Shown here: one piece after another, positions 46,038 through 54,246 of the stretch | How the letters are laid out: every line of letters begins with the position of its first letter | Numbering within the stretch: position 1 is the stretch's first letter | Assembly (NCBI GenBank): GCA_001650895.1 | Contig: LXYH01000021.1 | Span: 1 to 64,000, forward strand | Length of the DNA: 64,000 nt | Source: Rhodobacteraceae bacterium EhC02 | GTDB lineage: Bacteria; Pseudomonadota; Alphaproteobacteria; Rhodobacterales; Rhodobacteraceae | Direction: 5' to 3' | Translations under genes and position numbers: made by a program | Notes under the pieces: model-generated | Told to the model about the DNA's origin: nothing | Databases searched by the model: none | What the model saw: only the letters and a program-made list of their open reading frames with translations

Positions 46038-48365
46038 TCAGCCGTCCAGCCGTGTCAGGTCGGCCACCGAGATGCAGATCGTGCGGATGCGGGACAGCAG
46101 GTTCAGGCGGTTACGCCGGACGACGGCATTGTCGGTATTGACCTGCACGGCCTCGAAGAAGGCATCGATGGGCGCGCGCAACGCGGCCATGGCGGTCATG
46201 GCGGCGGCGAAATCCTCGGCCTTCATGGCGGGGGCGATGGTGCCCTCTGCCTGGTCGAGGGCGGCAAAAAGCGCGCGCTCGGCGTCGGTTTCGGCGAATT
46301 TCACATCCGCGCCATAGGAATATTCGACGCCGTCCTTCTCCTCGGCCTGGGACAGGATGTTGGCCGCGCGCTTGAAACCTTGCAGCAGGTTTTCCCCGTC
46401 ATCGGTCTTGAGGAAAGCGGCCAGCGCCTCGGCGCGTTTCACGAGGAGCATCAAGTCATCATTCGCTGGCAGGCCGGCGGATGGCGTGCTGTCTGTTTCG
46501 GACAAGCAGGCGTCAATGACGTCGTGGCGGATGCCTTGATCCTTCAGGTAGACCTTGAGGCGGTCATAGAAGAAGCCAAGGAGGTTGGAGATCAAGCTGC
46601 CTATTGGTGCAATCTCTCGCGACTGCATCGCCGTTCCGGGGCGATCCCCCTCGATCAGGTCAGCCTCAGCGTTCCTTATCGCGAAACAGGTGGCGTCGAG
46701 ATTGATCGTATCTTTGGTAGCGATATCCGGGAAAGCGCTGCGGGTATAGGCGCTGACAGATGCAAGGCTTTGTTCACCGGAATGCGACCGCACCGGAAGG
46801 AAGAGGACTTCCCCCTCGCCCATGCTTGCGTTCAGTGATCGAATGGTGGGGTCAATCAAGGAATGGGCAAATCTTGATCGCACCTCATTCCCCAGCACCA
46901 GACGGATCACACCCAGTGCGGCGCGGCGCAGGGCGTAGGGGTCTTTCGACCCCGTGGGTTTTTCGTCGATGGCCCAGAAACCGGTCAGCGTGTCGATCTT
47001 GTCGGCCAGTGCCACGGCAACCGAAACAGGGTGCGTGGGCACTTCGTCCGAGGGGCCCAGCGGCTTGTAATGCATCTCGCAGGCCTCTGGCACGCCATCG
47101 TCATGGCCTGCGGCGGCGGCGTAATAGCGGCCCATAAGCCCTTGAAGTTCCGGGAATTCGCCGACCATCTCGGATTGCAGGTCGGCCTTGGCGACGCGCG
47201 CGGCCTCGGCCGCCAGGTCGGGTTTGGCACCCAGCAGGGGCGCGATCTCGCGCGCCAGCGCCTCGATCCGGGCGACGCGGTCGGCCTGCGACCCCAGCTT
47301 GTTGTGGAAGGTGACCGAGGCAAGGCCCGCGGCCATGCCTTCCAGCCCCACGTTCTTGACGGTGCGCAGGTCGTTTTCCCAGAAGAACCGTGCATCCGAC
47401 AGGCGGGCCGACAGCACCTTCTGGTTGCCTGCAAGGATCGTCGCGCCGTGGTCGCGGGTTTCGATGTTCGCCACGGTGACGAACCGTTCGATCCGGCCCG
47501 TCTTGGGGTTGCGGACGGAAAAGAACTTCTGGTGTTCGCGCATGCTGGTTTGCAGCACCTCGGCCGGCAGGCCCAGAAACGCCTGATCGATCGCCCCCAT
47601 CAGGACGACGGGCCATTCCACAAGCCCTGCCACCTCGGCCAGCAGGCCCGCATCCTCGACCACTTCAAGCCCGTTGGCGAAAGCCTGGCTTGTCGCTTCG
47701 GCCCAGATCGCATCGGCGCGCTCGGCCGGATCAAGGATCACGCGGTTCTGCTTGAGCTTGGCGGCGTAGTCTTCAAACGAGGCAACGGCAAAGCGCCCCT
47801 TGCCCATGAAGCGGTGGCCCTCGGTGGTGTTGCCGGCGGTGATGCCCTCCACGGACATCGGCACCACTTCGGCCCCGGCCTCGGTGGTCAGGATGCACAG
47901 GATGGATTGCAGCGGACGCACCCAGCGCAGGCTGCCCGTCCCCCAGCGCATCGATTTGGGCCAGGGAAAGTTGCGGACCGCCCCTTCCAGCACCTCGGCC
48001 ACGATCTCGGACGCCGGGCGACCCGGCTTTTCAATGACGGCAAAGAAGACACGCGCCTTGCCGGCGTCGCGTTCTTCCAACTGGTCGCGGGTCAAGCCAG
48101 CACCGCGCAGGAAACCTTCGATCGCCTGTTCGGGCGCATCCACGCGGGGGCCCTTGCGTTCCTCGCGCAGGGTGGGCGAGTTGGCCAGCACCCCTTCGAT
48201 GGCCAGCGTCAGGCGGCGCGGCGTCGAAAAGGCGGCCGCGCCCGCATAGGTGAGGCCCGCCTCGACCAGGCCGTTGGTCACGAGTTTCTTCAGGTCATCC
48301 GCCGCCCGCGCCTGCATGCGCGCCGGGATTTCCTCGGAGAAGAGTTCAATCAGAAGATCGGGCAT
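46038..48365 (-). CDS. glyS: Glycyl-tRNA synthetase beta subunit with an insertion
   Basis: GlyS is the tRNA-recognising subunit of the heterotetrameric glycyl-tRNA synthetase. The 775-residue protein has normal ends: MPDLLIELFSEEIPARMQ, the TPRRLTLAIEGV block, LMGAIDQAFLGLPAEVLQTSMREHQKFF and GFWAIDEKPTGSKDPYALRRAALGVIRLVL. It is about 80 residues longer than usual. The excess lies at about residues 497-592, between VLGNEVRSR and LLGFFYDRLKVYLKDQGIRHD. That block has a lower GC content and different codon choice than its surroundings. It follows glyQ and a small gene on the same strand. Confidence 0.93.
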   Translation of the reverse strand: MPDLLIELFSEEIPARMQARAADDLKKLVTNGLVEAGLTYAGAAAFSTPRRLTLAIEGVLANSPTLREERKGPRVDAPEQAIEGFLRGAGLTRDQLEERDAGKARVFFAVIEKPGRPASEIVAEVLEGAVRNFPWPKSMRWGTGSLRWVRPLQSILCILTTEAGAEVVPMSVEGITAGNTTEGHRFMGKGRFAVASFEDYAAKLKQNRVILDPAERADAIWAEATSQAFANGLEVVEDAGLLAEVAGLVEWPVVLMGAIDQAFLGLPAEVLQTSMREHQKFFSVRNPKTGRIERFVTVANIETRDHGATILAGNQKVLSARLSDARFFWENDLRTVKNVGLEGMAAGLASVTFHNKLGSQADRVARIEALAREIAPLLGAKPDLAAEAARVAKADLQSEMVGEFPELQGLMGRYYAAAAGHDDGVPEACEMHYKPLGPSDEVPTHPVSVAVALADKIDTLTGFWAIDEKPTGSKDPYALRRAALGVIRLVLGNEVRSRFAHSLIDPTIRSLNASMGEGEVLFLPVRSHSGEQSLASVSAYTRSAFPDIATKDTINLDATCFAIRNAEADLIEGDRPGTAMQSREIAPIGSLISNLLGFFYDRLKVYLKDQGIRHDVIDACLSETDSTPSAGLPANDDLMLLVKRAEALAAFLKTDDGENLLQGFKRAANILSQAEEKDGVEYSYGADVKFAETDAERALFAALDQAEGTIAPAMKAEDFAAAMTAMAALRAPIDAFFEAVQVNTDNAVVRRNRLNLLSRIRTICISVADLTRLDG

Positions 48366-48389
48366 GAATCGGTTTCCTTGGCGCGGAGA

Positions 48390-48914
48390 TCAGTTTTCCT
48401 GCGGGGGCGCGGGACAATCGGCGGGGGCGGGCTGGCCGTCAAAGACCACTTCGCCGCAGCGATTGATCTGTTGCCAGACATAGCCGCGCCCGTCCGTGGT
48501 GACCGCCACGATGCGGTCGATGCCGTAGCGGATGTTCTCGGTGCCCATGAAGGCCAGCGCGGTGCCCGCCTCCAGTGCAGCACCAAGCTCGCGGGCGTCG
48601 AAGCATTCGAACCACTTGGGCGCCACGAGGGGCACGGCGCCCGCATAGGGCTGATAGGTCGCGGCCATCTGGTCAAGCGACAGGTCGGTGCGGAAGCAGG
48701 CGCGGTAGCGGATCGGGCTGCTGTCGGAATCGATCGCCTGAAACGCGGCATGAGGCAGTGCTTCGGACTGGCCCGTGGCCAGGGCCACGATCTGCACGTC
48801 ATCGGGACCGCTTGCCGTGATCTCCTCGTAAAAGCCGTAGACCTGAAGGTAATACATCGCCGCGCCGCCAACCAGCGCGGCCGAGAGGATAAGAACTGCG
48901 AGAAACTTGCCCAT
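48390..48914 (-). CDS. Membrane-anchored protein encoded between glyQ and glyS (DUF6446-like)
   Basis: The 174-residue protein has one N-terminal membrane helix ([28 protein letters not shown]). A soluble domain contains four cysteines and the segments SSPIRYRACFRTDLSLDQMAATYQPY and PLVAPKWFECFDARELGAALEAGTALAFMG. It looks like the DUF6446 group known from Rhodobacteraceae; that label is from memory and not verified. Its ATG overlaps the glyQ stop as TAATG, and glyS starts 24 bases after its stop. It is therefore embedded in the glycyl-tRNA synthetase operon. Function unknown. Confidence 0.8.
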   Translation of the reverse strand: MGKFLAVLILSAALVGGAAMYYLQVYGFYEEITASGPDDVQIVALATGQSEALPHAAFQAIDSDSSPIRYRACFRTDLSLDQMAATYQPYAGAVPLVAPKWFECFDARELGAALEAGTALAFMGTENIRYGIDRIVAVTTDGRGYVWQQINRCGEVVFDGQPAPADCPAPPQEN

Positions 48915-49849
48915 TACGCGGCCCACCCGCCGGCGTCGGTCTGCACGAAGGCATCCGCGCATTGCTTGGCCAGCGCACGCACCCGCCCGATATAGGCCTG
49001 CCGTTCGGTGACGGAGATCACGCCGCGTGCGTCCAGAAGGTTGAACAGGTGGCTGGCCTTGATGCACTGATCATAGGCCGGATGCGCCATGATGATGCGT
49101 TTTCCGGTCTTTGGGTCCTCGGCCGGCAGCGCCAGAAGGCGGGCGCATTCTGCCTCGGCATCCTCGAAGTGGCGCAAGAGCATCTCGGTCGTGGCGGCAT
49201 CGAAATTGTGGCGGCTGTATTCCTCTTCGGTCTGGCGGAAGACATCGCCATAGCTCAGCCGGATCGGCGCATCGGGGTCGTTATAGGGCATGTCCATCAC
49301 GTGGTTCACGCCCAGCACATACATCGCAAGACGTTCCAGCCCGTAGGTCAGCTCGCCCGACACCGGATGGCAATCATGCCCGCCGACCTGCTGGAAATAG
49401 GTGAACTGGCTGACTTCCATCCCGTCGCACCACACTTCCCAGCCCAGGCCCCAGGCACCCAGGGTCGGGCTTTCCCAGTCATCCTCGACAAAGCGGATGT
49501 CATGCAGCGCCATGTCGATGCCGATCGCCTCGAGGCTACCAAGATAGAGCGCCTGCAGATCGGGGGGGCTGGGTTTGATCAGCACCTGGTACTGGTAATA
49601 GTGCTGCAAACGGTTCGGGTTCTCGCCATAGCGGCCGTCGGTCGGACGACGCGAGGGCTGCACATAGGCGGCGGCCCAGGCTTTCGTGCCGAGGCTGCGC
49701 AATGTCGTGGCGGGGTGAAAGGTGCCCGCCCCCACTTCCATGTCATAAGGCTGCATCACGGCACAGCCCTTGGAGGCCCAATAGGCCTGAAGCCTCAGGA
49801 TGATTTCCTGGAAACTGCGCGGCGTGCCGCCTGTCCCTGCCATGCTCAT
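48914..49849 (-). CDS. glyQ: Glycyl-tRNA synthetase alpha subunit
   Basis: GlyQ is the catalytic subunit that activates glycine. The 311-residue protein has [32 protein letters not shown] at the start and the class II motif 2 region [33 protein letters not shown]. It also has [22 protein letters not shown] near residue 155. Length is normal. The stop overlaps the next start by one base (TAATG). No T-box or other leader structure was evident upstream. Confidence 0.97.
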   Translation of the reverse strand: MSMAGTGGTPRSFQEIILRLQAYWASKGCAVMQPYDMEVGAGTFHPATTLRSLGTKAWAAAYVQPSRRPTDGRYGENPNRLQHYYQYQVLIKPSPPDLQALYLGSLEAIGIDMALHDIRFVEDDWESPTLGAWGLGWEVWCDGMEVSQFTYFQQVGGHDCHPVSGELTYGLERLAMYVLGVNHVMDMPYNDPDAPIRLSYGDVFRQTEEEYSRHNFDAATTEMLLRHFEDAEAECARLLALPAEDPKTGKRIIMAHPAYDQCIKASHLFNLLDARGVISVTERQAYIGRVRALAKQCADAFVQTDAGGWAA

Positions 49850-50056
49850 GCGTCCAACGCTCCTGATCGGTTGCCCCGGCGCCCTGCCCGTCCGATTTTC
49901 AGGCGGCAGATCGCGCGCTCTACCTATTGCCCGCGCCGGATGGGGTCAATTGCGCGATCACGCATTATTCGGATGCATGCCGGTCGGGATTTGTTAAAAC
50001 GGGGCCGTTGAGACCCGAATGGGACAAATTGATACAGGCAGGGGCGTTGGATTTTC

Positions 50057-51817
50057 ATGTTGAGACAGGTTTTCGCGGTCGTTTTCGTTGTTCTTTCACT
50101 GGTGCGCGGTGCCTGGGCGCAGGAAGAGGTGGTCTGGGTCCAGATCGAAGCCCGCCCCACCCTTGCCGAAGCGCAGGAACGGGCGCGCAACTATGCCGCA
50201 AGACTGCCTGACGTGAACGGCTTTGTCCTGCCCAGTGGGTGGTATGCCCTCGCGCTGGGGCCCTATTCGCGCGGCGATGCCGACCAGGTGCTGCGCGTCT
50301 ACCGCGCCGAGGGCACGATCCCGAATGACAGTTTCATCGCCTTCACAAGCAGTTTCCGGCAGCAGTTCTGGCCAGTGGGCGCGAACCTGCTGAGCCTGCC
50401 GCAGCCGACCACGCCACCCGAAACCGCGGCAGCGCAGGAGCCGGCGATTCAGCCCGTGGTCACCGATCAGGCCGGCATCCCGCAGCCGCCCCTGCCCGAC
50501 GAGTCCCCCAACGAGGCACGCGCCAGCGAGGGGCAGTTGTCAGCCGCCGAACGCGAGGCGCTGCAGGTCGCACTGAAATGGGCCGGTTTCTATGACGGCG
50601 CGATTGACGGCGCATTCGGGCGCGGCACACGCGCCTCCATGTCCGCATGGCAGGCCGCCAACAATTTCCAGCCTACGGGGGTGCTGACCACGCTGCAGCG
50701 CCAGACGCTGCTGGGCCAATACAATGCCGTGCTGGCCGGGCTGGACCTGCAGACCGTGCGCGACGAAACCGCGGGCATCGAGATGGTCCTGCCGCTGGGG
50801 GCCGTCAGCTTCGACCGTATCGAGCCGCCTTTCGTGCATTACGAGGCCAGCGGCGATATCGACGCGCGCATTCTGCTGATCAGCCAGGAAGGCGACCGCG
50901 CCACGATGTTCGGCCTTTACGACATCATGCAGACGCTGCGGATCGTACCCACCGAGGGACCGCGCGAACGGCGCGAGGACGGGTTCGTCCTGATCGGCCA
51001 GGGCGGCGATTTCGTGTCGCACACCGAAGTGACGCTGAGAAACGGCCGGATCAAGGGTTTCACGCTTGTCTGGCCCGCCGGTGACGAGGATCGGCGGCTG
51101 CGGCTGCTGGGCGAGATGCAGAAAAGCTTTACCCGGATCGACGGGGTGCTGGATGTCATCGCCGACGCCCCCGGCGCGCAACGCATCGATCTTGTGGCCG
51201 GGCTGGAAATCCGCAAGCCGCGCCTGACCCGGTCGGGTTTCTATGTCGATGGGCAGGGCACCGTCGTGACCGCGACCGATGCGGTTGCGGGTTGCGGGCG
51301 GATCACGCTGGACAATGACACCGAGGCCAGCGTTCTGGGGCAGGATGACGCCCTGGGGATCGCCGTGCTGCGGCCCGATCTGCCCTTGGCCCCGATGGCG
51401 ACGGCGGCGTTTCAGACCGTCACGCCACGGCTGCAATCCGAAGTGTCGGTTGCGGGTTTTTCCTACGGCGGCATCCTCAGCGCACCGACACTGACCTTCG
51501 GCCGGCTGGCCGATGTGCAGGGGCTGAACGGCGAGGAGAACCTCAAGCGTCTTGAGATGGAATCGCTGCCCGGCGATGTCGGCGGCCCCGTACTGGACGC
51601 CAGCGGCGCGGTCGTGGGCATGCTGAGCGCGCCGGTCGTGGCAGGACGGCAATTGCCGCCCAGCGTCAGCTTCAGCGTGGATGCCAGCGCGATCCGCAGC
51701 CTGCTGGACAGCCTTGGCGTGGCCTCGTCGCTGTCGGACGCAACCAGTGCGCTGCATCCCGTTGACCTGACGCGTCAGGCAAGTGCGATGACCGTTCTTG
51801 TCGGCTGCTGGGACTGA
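50057..51817 (+). CDS. Exported SPOR-like/PG-binding protein with an inactive trypsin-like domain
   Basis: The 586-residue protein has a signal peptide ending near GAWAQ. A SPOR-like repeat follows (VWVQIEARPTLAEAQERARNYAARL ... WYALALGPYSRGDADQVLRVYR). A peptidoglycan-binding-1 domain sits at about residues 162-218 (LQVALKWAGFYDGAIDGAFGRGTRASMSAWQ). The C-terminal 190 residues resemble a trypsin-like peptidase (SGFYVDGQGTVVTATDAVAGC, DDALGIAVLR, LPGDVGGPVLDASGAVVGM). The expected His reads Asp (TATDAV for TNAHVV), and the Ser reads Val (GDVGGP for GNSGGP). Catalysis is therefore unlikely. A scaffold or sensor in the cell wall is inferred. Confidence 0.82.
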   Translation: MLRQVFAVVFVVLSLVRGAWAQEEVVWVQIEARPTLAEAQERARNYAARLPDVNGFVLPSGWYALALGPYSRGDADQVLRVYRAEGTIPNDSFIAFTSSFRQQFWPVGANLLSLPQPTTPPETAAAQEPAIQPVVTDQAGIPQPPLPDESPNEARASEGQLSAAEREALQVALKWAGFYDGAIDGAFGRGTRASMSAWQAANNFQPTGVLTTLQRQTLLGQYNAVLAGLDLQTVRDETAGIEMVLPLGAVSFDRIEPPFVHYEASGDIDARILLISQEGDRATMFGLYDIMQTLRIVPTEGPRERREDGFVLIGQGGDFVSHTEVTLRNGRIKGFTLVWPAGDEDRRLRLLGEMQKSFTRIDGVLDVIADAPGAQRIDLVAGLEIRKPRLTRSGFYVDGQGTVVTATDAVAGCGRITLDNDTEASVLGQDDALGIAVLRPDLPLAPMATAAFQTVTPRLQSEVSVAGFSYGGILSAPTLTFGRLADVQGLNGEENLKRLEMESLPGDVGGPVLDASGAVVGMLSAPVVAGRQLPPSVSFSVDASAIRSLLDSLGVASSLSDATSALHPVDLTRQASAMTVLVGCWD

Positions 51818-51826
51818 TCCGGCCCC

Positions 51827-53275
51827 TCAGGCGCGCCAGAAACTGACGGTGAAGACCGCGAAGACCACCAGCACCTCGAGCCGGCCGACGAACATCGCAA
51901 AGCTCAGGATCCACTTGGCGGTATCATTCAGCCCGGCGAAATTGCCCGCCGGGCCGATCTCGTCGCCCAGACCGGGGCCGATATTGGCCATGGCTGTGGC
52001 CGCCCCCGACACCGAGGTTATGAAATCAAGCCCCGTGAGCGACAGTGCCACGGCGACAAGGCCCAGCGTCAGCACGAAAAAACCGAAGAAGGAAATCACC
52101 GAATCCATCACGTCATCGGTGATCGGTGCGCCCTCGAAACGGGGAATGAAGATGCCGTTGGGGGATTGCGTCTTGCGGATCTGCGCCCGGATCGACGAGA
52201 AAAGGATCTGGTAGCGGAAGATCTTGACCGAACAGGCTGTCGACCCCGCACAGCCGCCGATCAGCCCGATGAAAAAGAACATCCCCACCAGCAGGCTGCC
52301 CCAGCCCATGTAATCGACGCTGGCATAGCCCGTGCCCGTCATGATCGAGGTGATGTTGAACAAGGCCTCGCGGAATGCCTGTTCGGGGTGATGGGGAAAA
52401 ATGGTCGTCAGGATCACGGCGGTTCCCACGGCAAGCCCCATGATGATCCCGATGAACCAGCGCACCTGGCTGTCGCGCCACAACGGGCGTGCAGACCCGT
52501 TGAGCAGCTGGACATAACGCACGAAAGGCAGCGCCGCGAGCACCATGAAGACGGATGCGGCATATTCCATATTGCCCGAAAACGCCCCGAAAGAGGCGTC
52601 ATAGGTGGAAAACCCGCCCGTCGATATGGTCGTGAGGGCATGCACAGTGGCATCGAAGGCATTCATCCCCATCAGCAGATAGGTGAACATGCAGGCCACG
52701 GTCAGCCCGACGTAGATGATGGATATCTGCGAGGCGATGGCGCTGGCGCGGGGCAGGATCTTGCCCATCGTCTCGAAGGCTTCGGATTTGAACACCTGCA
52801 TGCCGCCCACGCGCAATTCGGGCAGAAAGACCATGGCCACGACGATGATGCCGATCCCGCCCAGCCATTGCAGGATGCCGCGCCACAGCAAAAGACCCTT
52901 GGGCAGATCGTCAAGCCCGACAAAGACTGTTGATCCGGTCGTGGTCATGCCCGACATCGCCTCGAAGAAGGCATCGACGAAACGCGCCTCTGTCGCGCCC
53001 AGCATGAAGGGAAGTGATCCGAACAACGGCAGCACCAGCCAGACGCTGCTGGTCAGGATGAAGGTTTGCTGCAGCGTCAGCCCCTCTTTCGCGCCATTGC
53101 TGCAGGCCAGCGAGATCAGGCTGCCGGTCAGAAAGGTCAGCACCGCAGCCTCGAAAAACACGGGCCAGTGTCCCCTGCCCTCGGCAAGGTCCACGGTGAG
53201 CGGCGGGATCATGGTCAGCCCGAGGGCCGCAACCAGAAGGCCGATCACATATCCGACGGGGCGCAGGTCCAACAT
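51827..53275 (-). CDS. trkH: Trk potassium uptake system membrane subunit
   Basis: The 482-residue membrane protein is the potassium-conducting subunit of Trk, normally gated by cytoplasmic TrkA. Four pore repeats are visible. Their selectivity-filter stretches are MTTTGSTVF, TTISTGGFSTYD, IMTGTGYASV and MANIGPGLGDE. About ten membrane helices flank them. The gate loop GGCAGSTACSVKIFRYQIL is typical. A start twelve codons earlier (53311) is open but adds a non-conserved head. It is convergent with the pseudoprotease gene at only 9 bases. trkA is not in the window. Confidence 0.95.
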   Translation of the reverse strand: MLDLRPVGYVIGLLVAALGLTMIPPLTVDLAEGRGHWPVFFEAAVLTFLTGSLISLACSNGAKEGLTLQQTFILTSSVWLVLPLFGSLPFMLGATEARFVDAFFEAMSGMTTTGSTVFVGLDDLPKGLLLWRGILQWLGGIGIIVVAMVFLPELRVGGMQVFKSEAFETMGKILPRASAIASQISIIYVGLTVACMFTYLLMGMNAFDATVHALTTISTGGFSTYDASFGAFSGNMEYAASVFMVLAALPFVRYVQLLNGSARPLWRDSQVRWFIGIIMGLAVGTAVILTTIFPHHPEQAFREALFNITSIMTGTGYASVDYMGWGSLLVGMFFFIGLIGGCAGSTACSVKIFRYQILFSSIRAQIRKTQSPNGIFIPRFEGAPITDDVMDSVISFFGFFVLTLGLVAVALSLTGLDFITSVSGAATAMANIGPGLGDEIGPAGNFAGLNDTAKWILSFAMFVGRLEVLVVFAVFTVSFWRA

Positions 53276-53350
53276 GGCGCAAGGCTTGGCCGCAGCGCGC
53301 GACGCTGTCAAGCGTCACGCCGCCACGGCCGCGTTTCCGGTGTGGAACCT

Positions 53351-53590
53351 TCAGATGTAGAACATGTCGCGGAAGACATGGCGCGGGATGTCGTCGCGCG
53401 TGATGCCGATTTTCGCCAGCTCGGCGTCGGACAGGGCATTCAGGGCTTCGATCTGGTCCATGCGGGACTTGCGGTGCATGTAGGCGTTGATGCCCTGGCC
53501 CAGGTTTGCAAAGAAAGCGTCGATCCGCGCCATCAGGCGGGCGCGCGTGTCGATTGCGGTATGGTGCAGGTTGGTCGTTTGGGTAGCCAT
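53351..53590 (-). CDS. DUF1127 domain-containing small protein (first of pair)
   Basis: The 79-residue protein ends in the DUF1127 arginine-rich core RKSRMDQIEALNALSDAELAKIGITRDDIPRHVFRDMFYI. Small DUF1127 proteins have been linked to RNA turnover and phosphate or stress responses in alphaproteobacteria; the role here is not known. The ATG at 53590 begins MATQTTNLHHTAIDTRARLM. A paralogue lies 215 bases upstream on the same strand. They share the tail pattern (RSRIDQIEAL, LSDAQL and HVFRDLW in the other). Confidence 0.88.
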   Translation of the reverse strand: MATQTTNLHHTAIDTRARLMARIDAFFANLGQGINAYMHRKSRMDQIEALNALSDAELAKIGITRDDIPRHVFRDMFYI

Positions 53591-53741
53591 GTTAAACCTC
53601 GTTCGCGTTGGTTCGTTGTCTCCCTTGTCCATGAATTTAGGTCAGCACTGATGACTTTACCACCGACAATGCTGCAATGCGGCAATGCGCTGAACGCAAG
53701 GCCACGGTTGATCGCGGACCGGAACCGGTCGGACCAAACGC

Positions 53742-53771
53742 AAAAGGGCTGCCCCATCGGGCAGCCCTTTT
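53742..53771 (-). terminator. Terminator between the two DUF1127 genes
   Basis: AAAAGGGCTGC and GCAGCCCTTTT form an eleven-base perfect inverted repeat around an eight-base loop, ending in TTTT on both strands. It lies 34 bases past the stop of the upstream DUF1127 gene, so the pair is transcribed separately. Confidence 0.85.
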
Positions 53772-53805
53772 CCAGGCAACGAAATGCGTGCAGTCGCGCC
53801 TTGCG

Positions 53806-54024
53806 TCACGACCACCACAAGTCCCGGAACACGTGTTGCACGATCTGGTCCCGGCGAATGCCCTTGGCCGCCAGTTGCGCATCGCTCAGGTTTTGCAGGG
53901 CTTCGATCTGGTCAATCCGGCTGCGGCGGCGGGTATAGGCGTCAAAGGCGCGGGCAAACCACGCGCGCAGGCCGATCCGGTCCATGCCATGCAGAAGGGA
54001 AATATTCGTGGTGTTGCTGCTCAT
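53806..54024 (-). CDS. DUF1127 domain-containing small protein (second of pair)
   Basis: The 72-residue protein has the same plan as its neighbour: a short variable head (MSSNTTNISLLHGMDRIGLRAWFARAFDAY) and the conserved tail RRRSRIDQIEALQNLSDAQLAAKGIRRDQIVQHVFRDLWWS. It is followed by a strong hairpin terminator. Tandem DUF1127 paralogues are common in this family of bacteria and point to local gene duplication. Function unknown. Confidence 0.88.
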   Translation of the reverse strand: MSSNTTNISLLHGMDRIGLRAWFARAFDAYTRRRSRIDQIEALQNLSDAQLAAKGIRRDQIVQHVFRDLWWS

Positions 54025-54165
54025 GTCTCTGATCCTTGTGTCTTCACCCGTGCTCGGGGTCAGGGGTCAGATAGGCAAGGTCGGCCGAGGCGACTACCAC
54101 CAATTCAGCATTGCCGCCTTGCATTTTCTGCAATGCAGCATTTTCCGGCATCGAACGGCCGCCAT

Positions 54166-54203
54166 GAAAAGGCCGCCGCCGGGTCTTGACCGGGCGGCGG
54201 CGA
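54166..54203 (-). terminator. Rho-independent terminator after folE2
   Basis: On the minus strand GCCGCCGCCCGG and CCGGCGGCGGC form a very GC-rich stem followed by CTTTTC. It lies about 44 bases beyond the folE2 stop. Confidence 0.75.
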
Positions 54204-54246
54204 CGCGGGCGGGTCTTCGGGCCGGCAGGCGTACCGGCCCGATGCC

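Noticed and set aside
43528-46317. Open frame of 929 codons antisense to the PPDK-like gene
   Set aside because: Long antisense frames are expected at this GC content. No motif is recognisable, and the opposite strand encodes a clear enzyme.
48915-49067. Longer version of the glyQ-glyS intervening gene starting inside glyQ
   Set aside because: The additional residues are Arg-rich and lie on the glyQ coding region; the internal ATG is preceded by the coupled TAATG and begins a good membrane helix.
49850-50056. Possible T-box or other leader before glyQ
   Set aside because: No specifier loop or T-box sequence was found on either strand, and T-boxes are unusual in this group.
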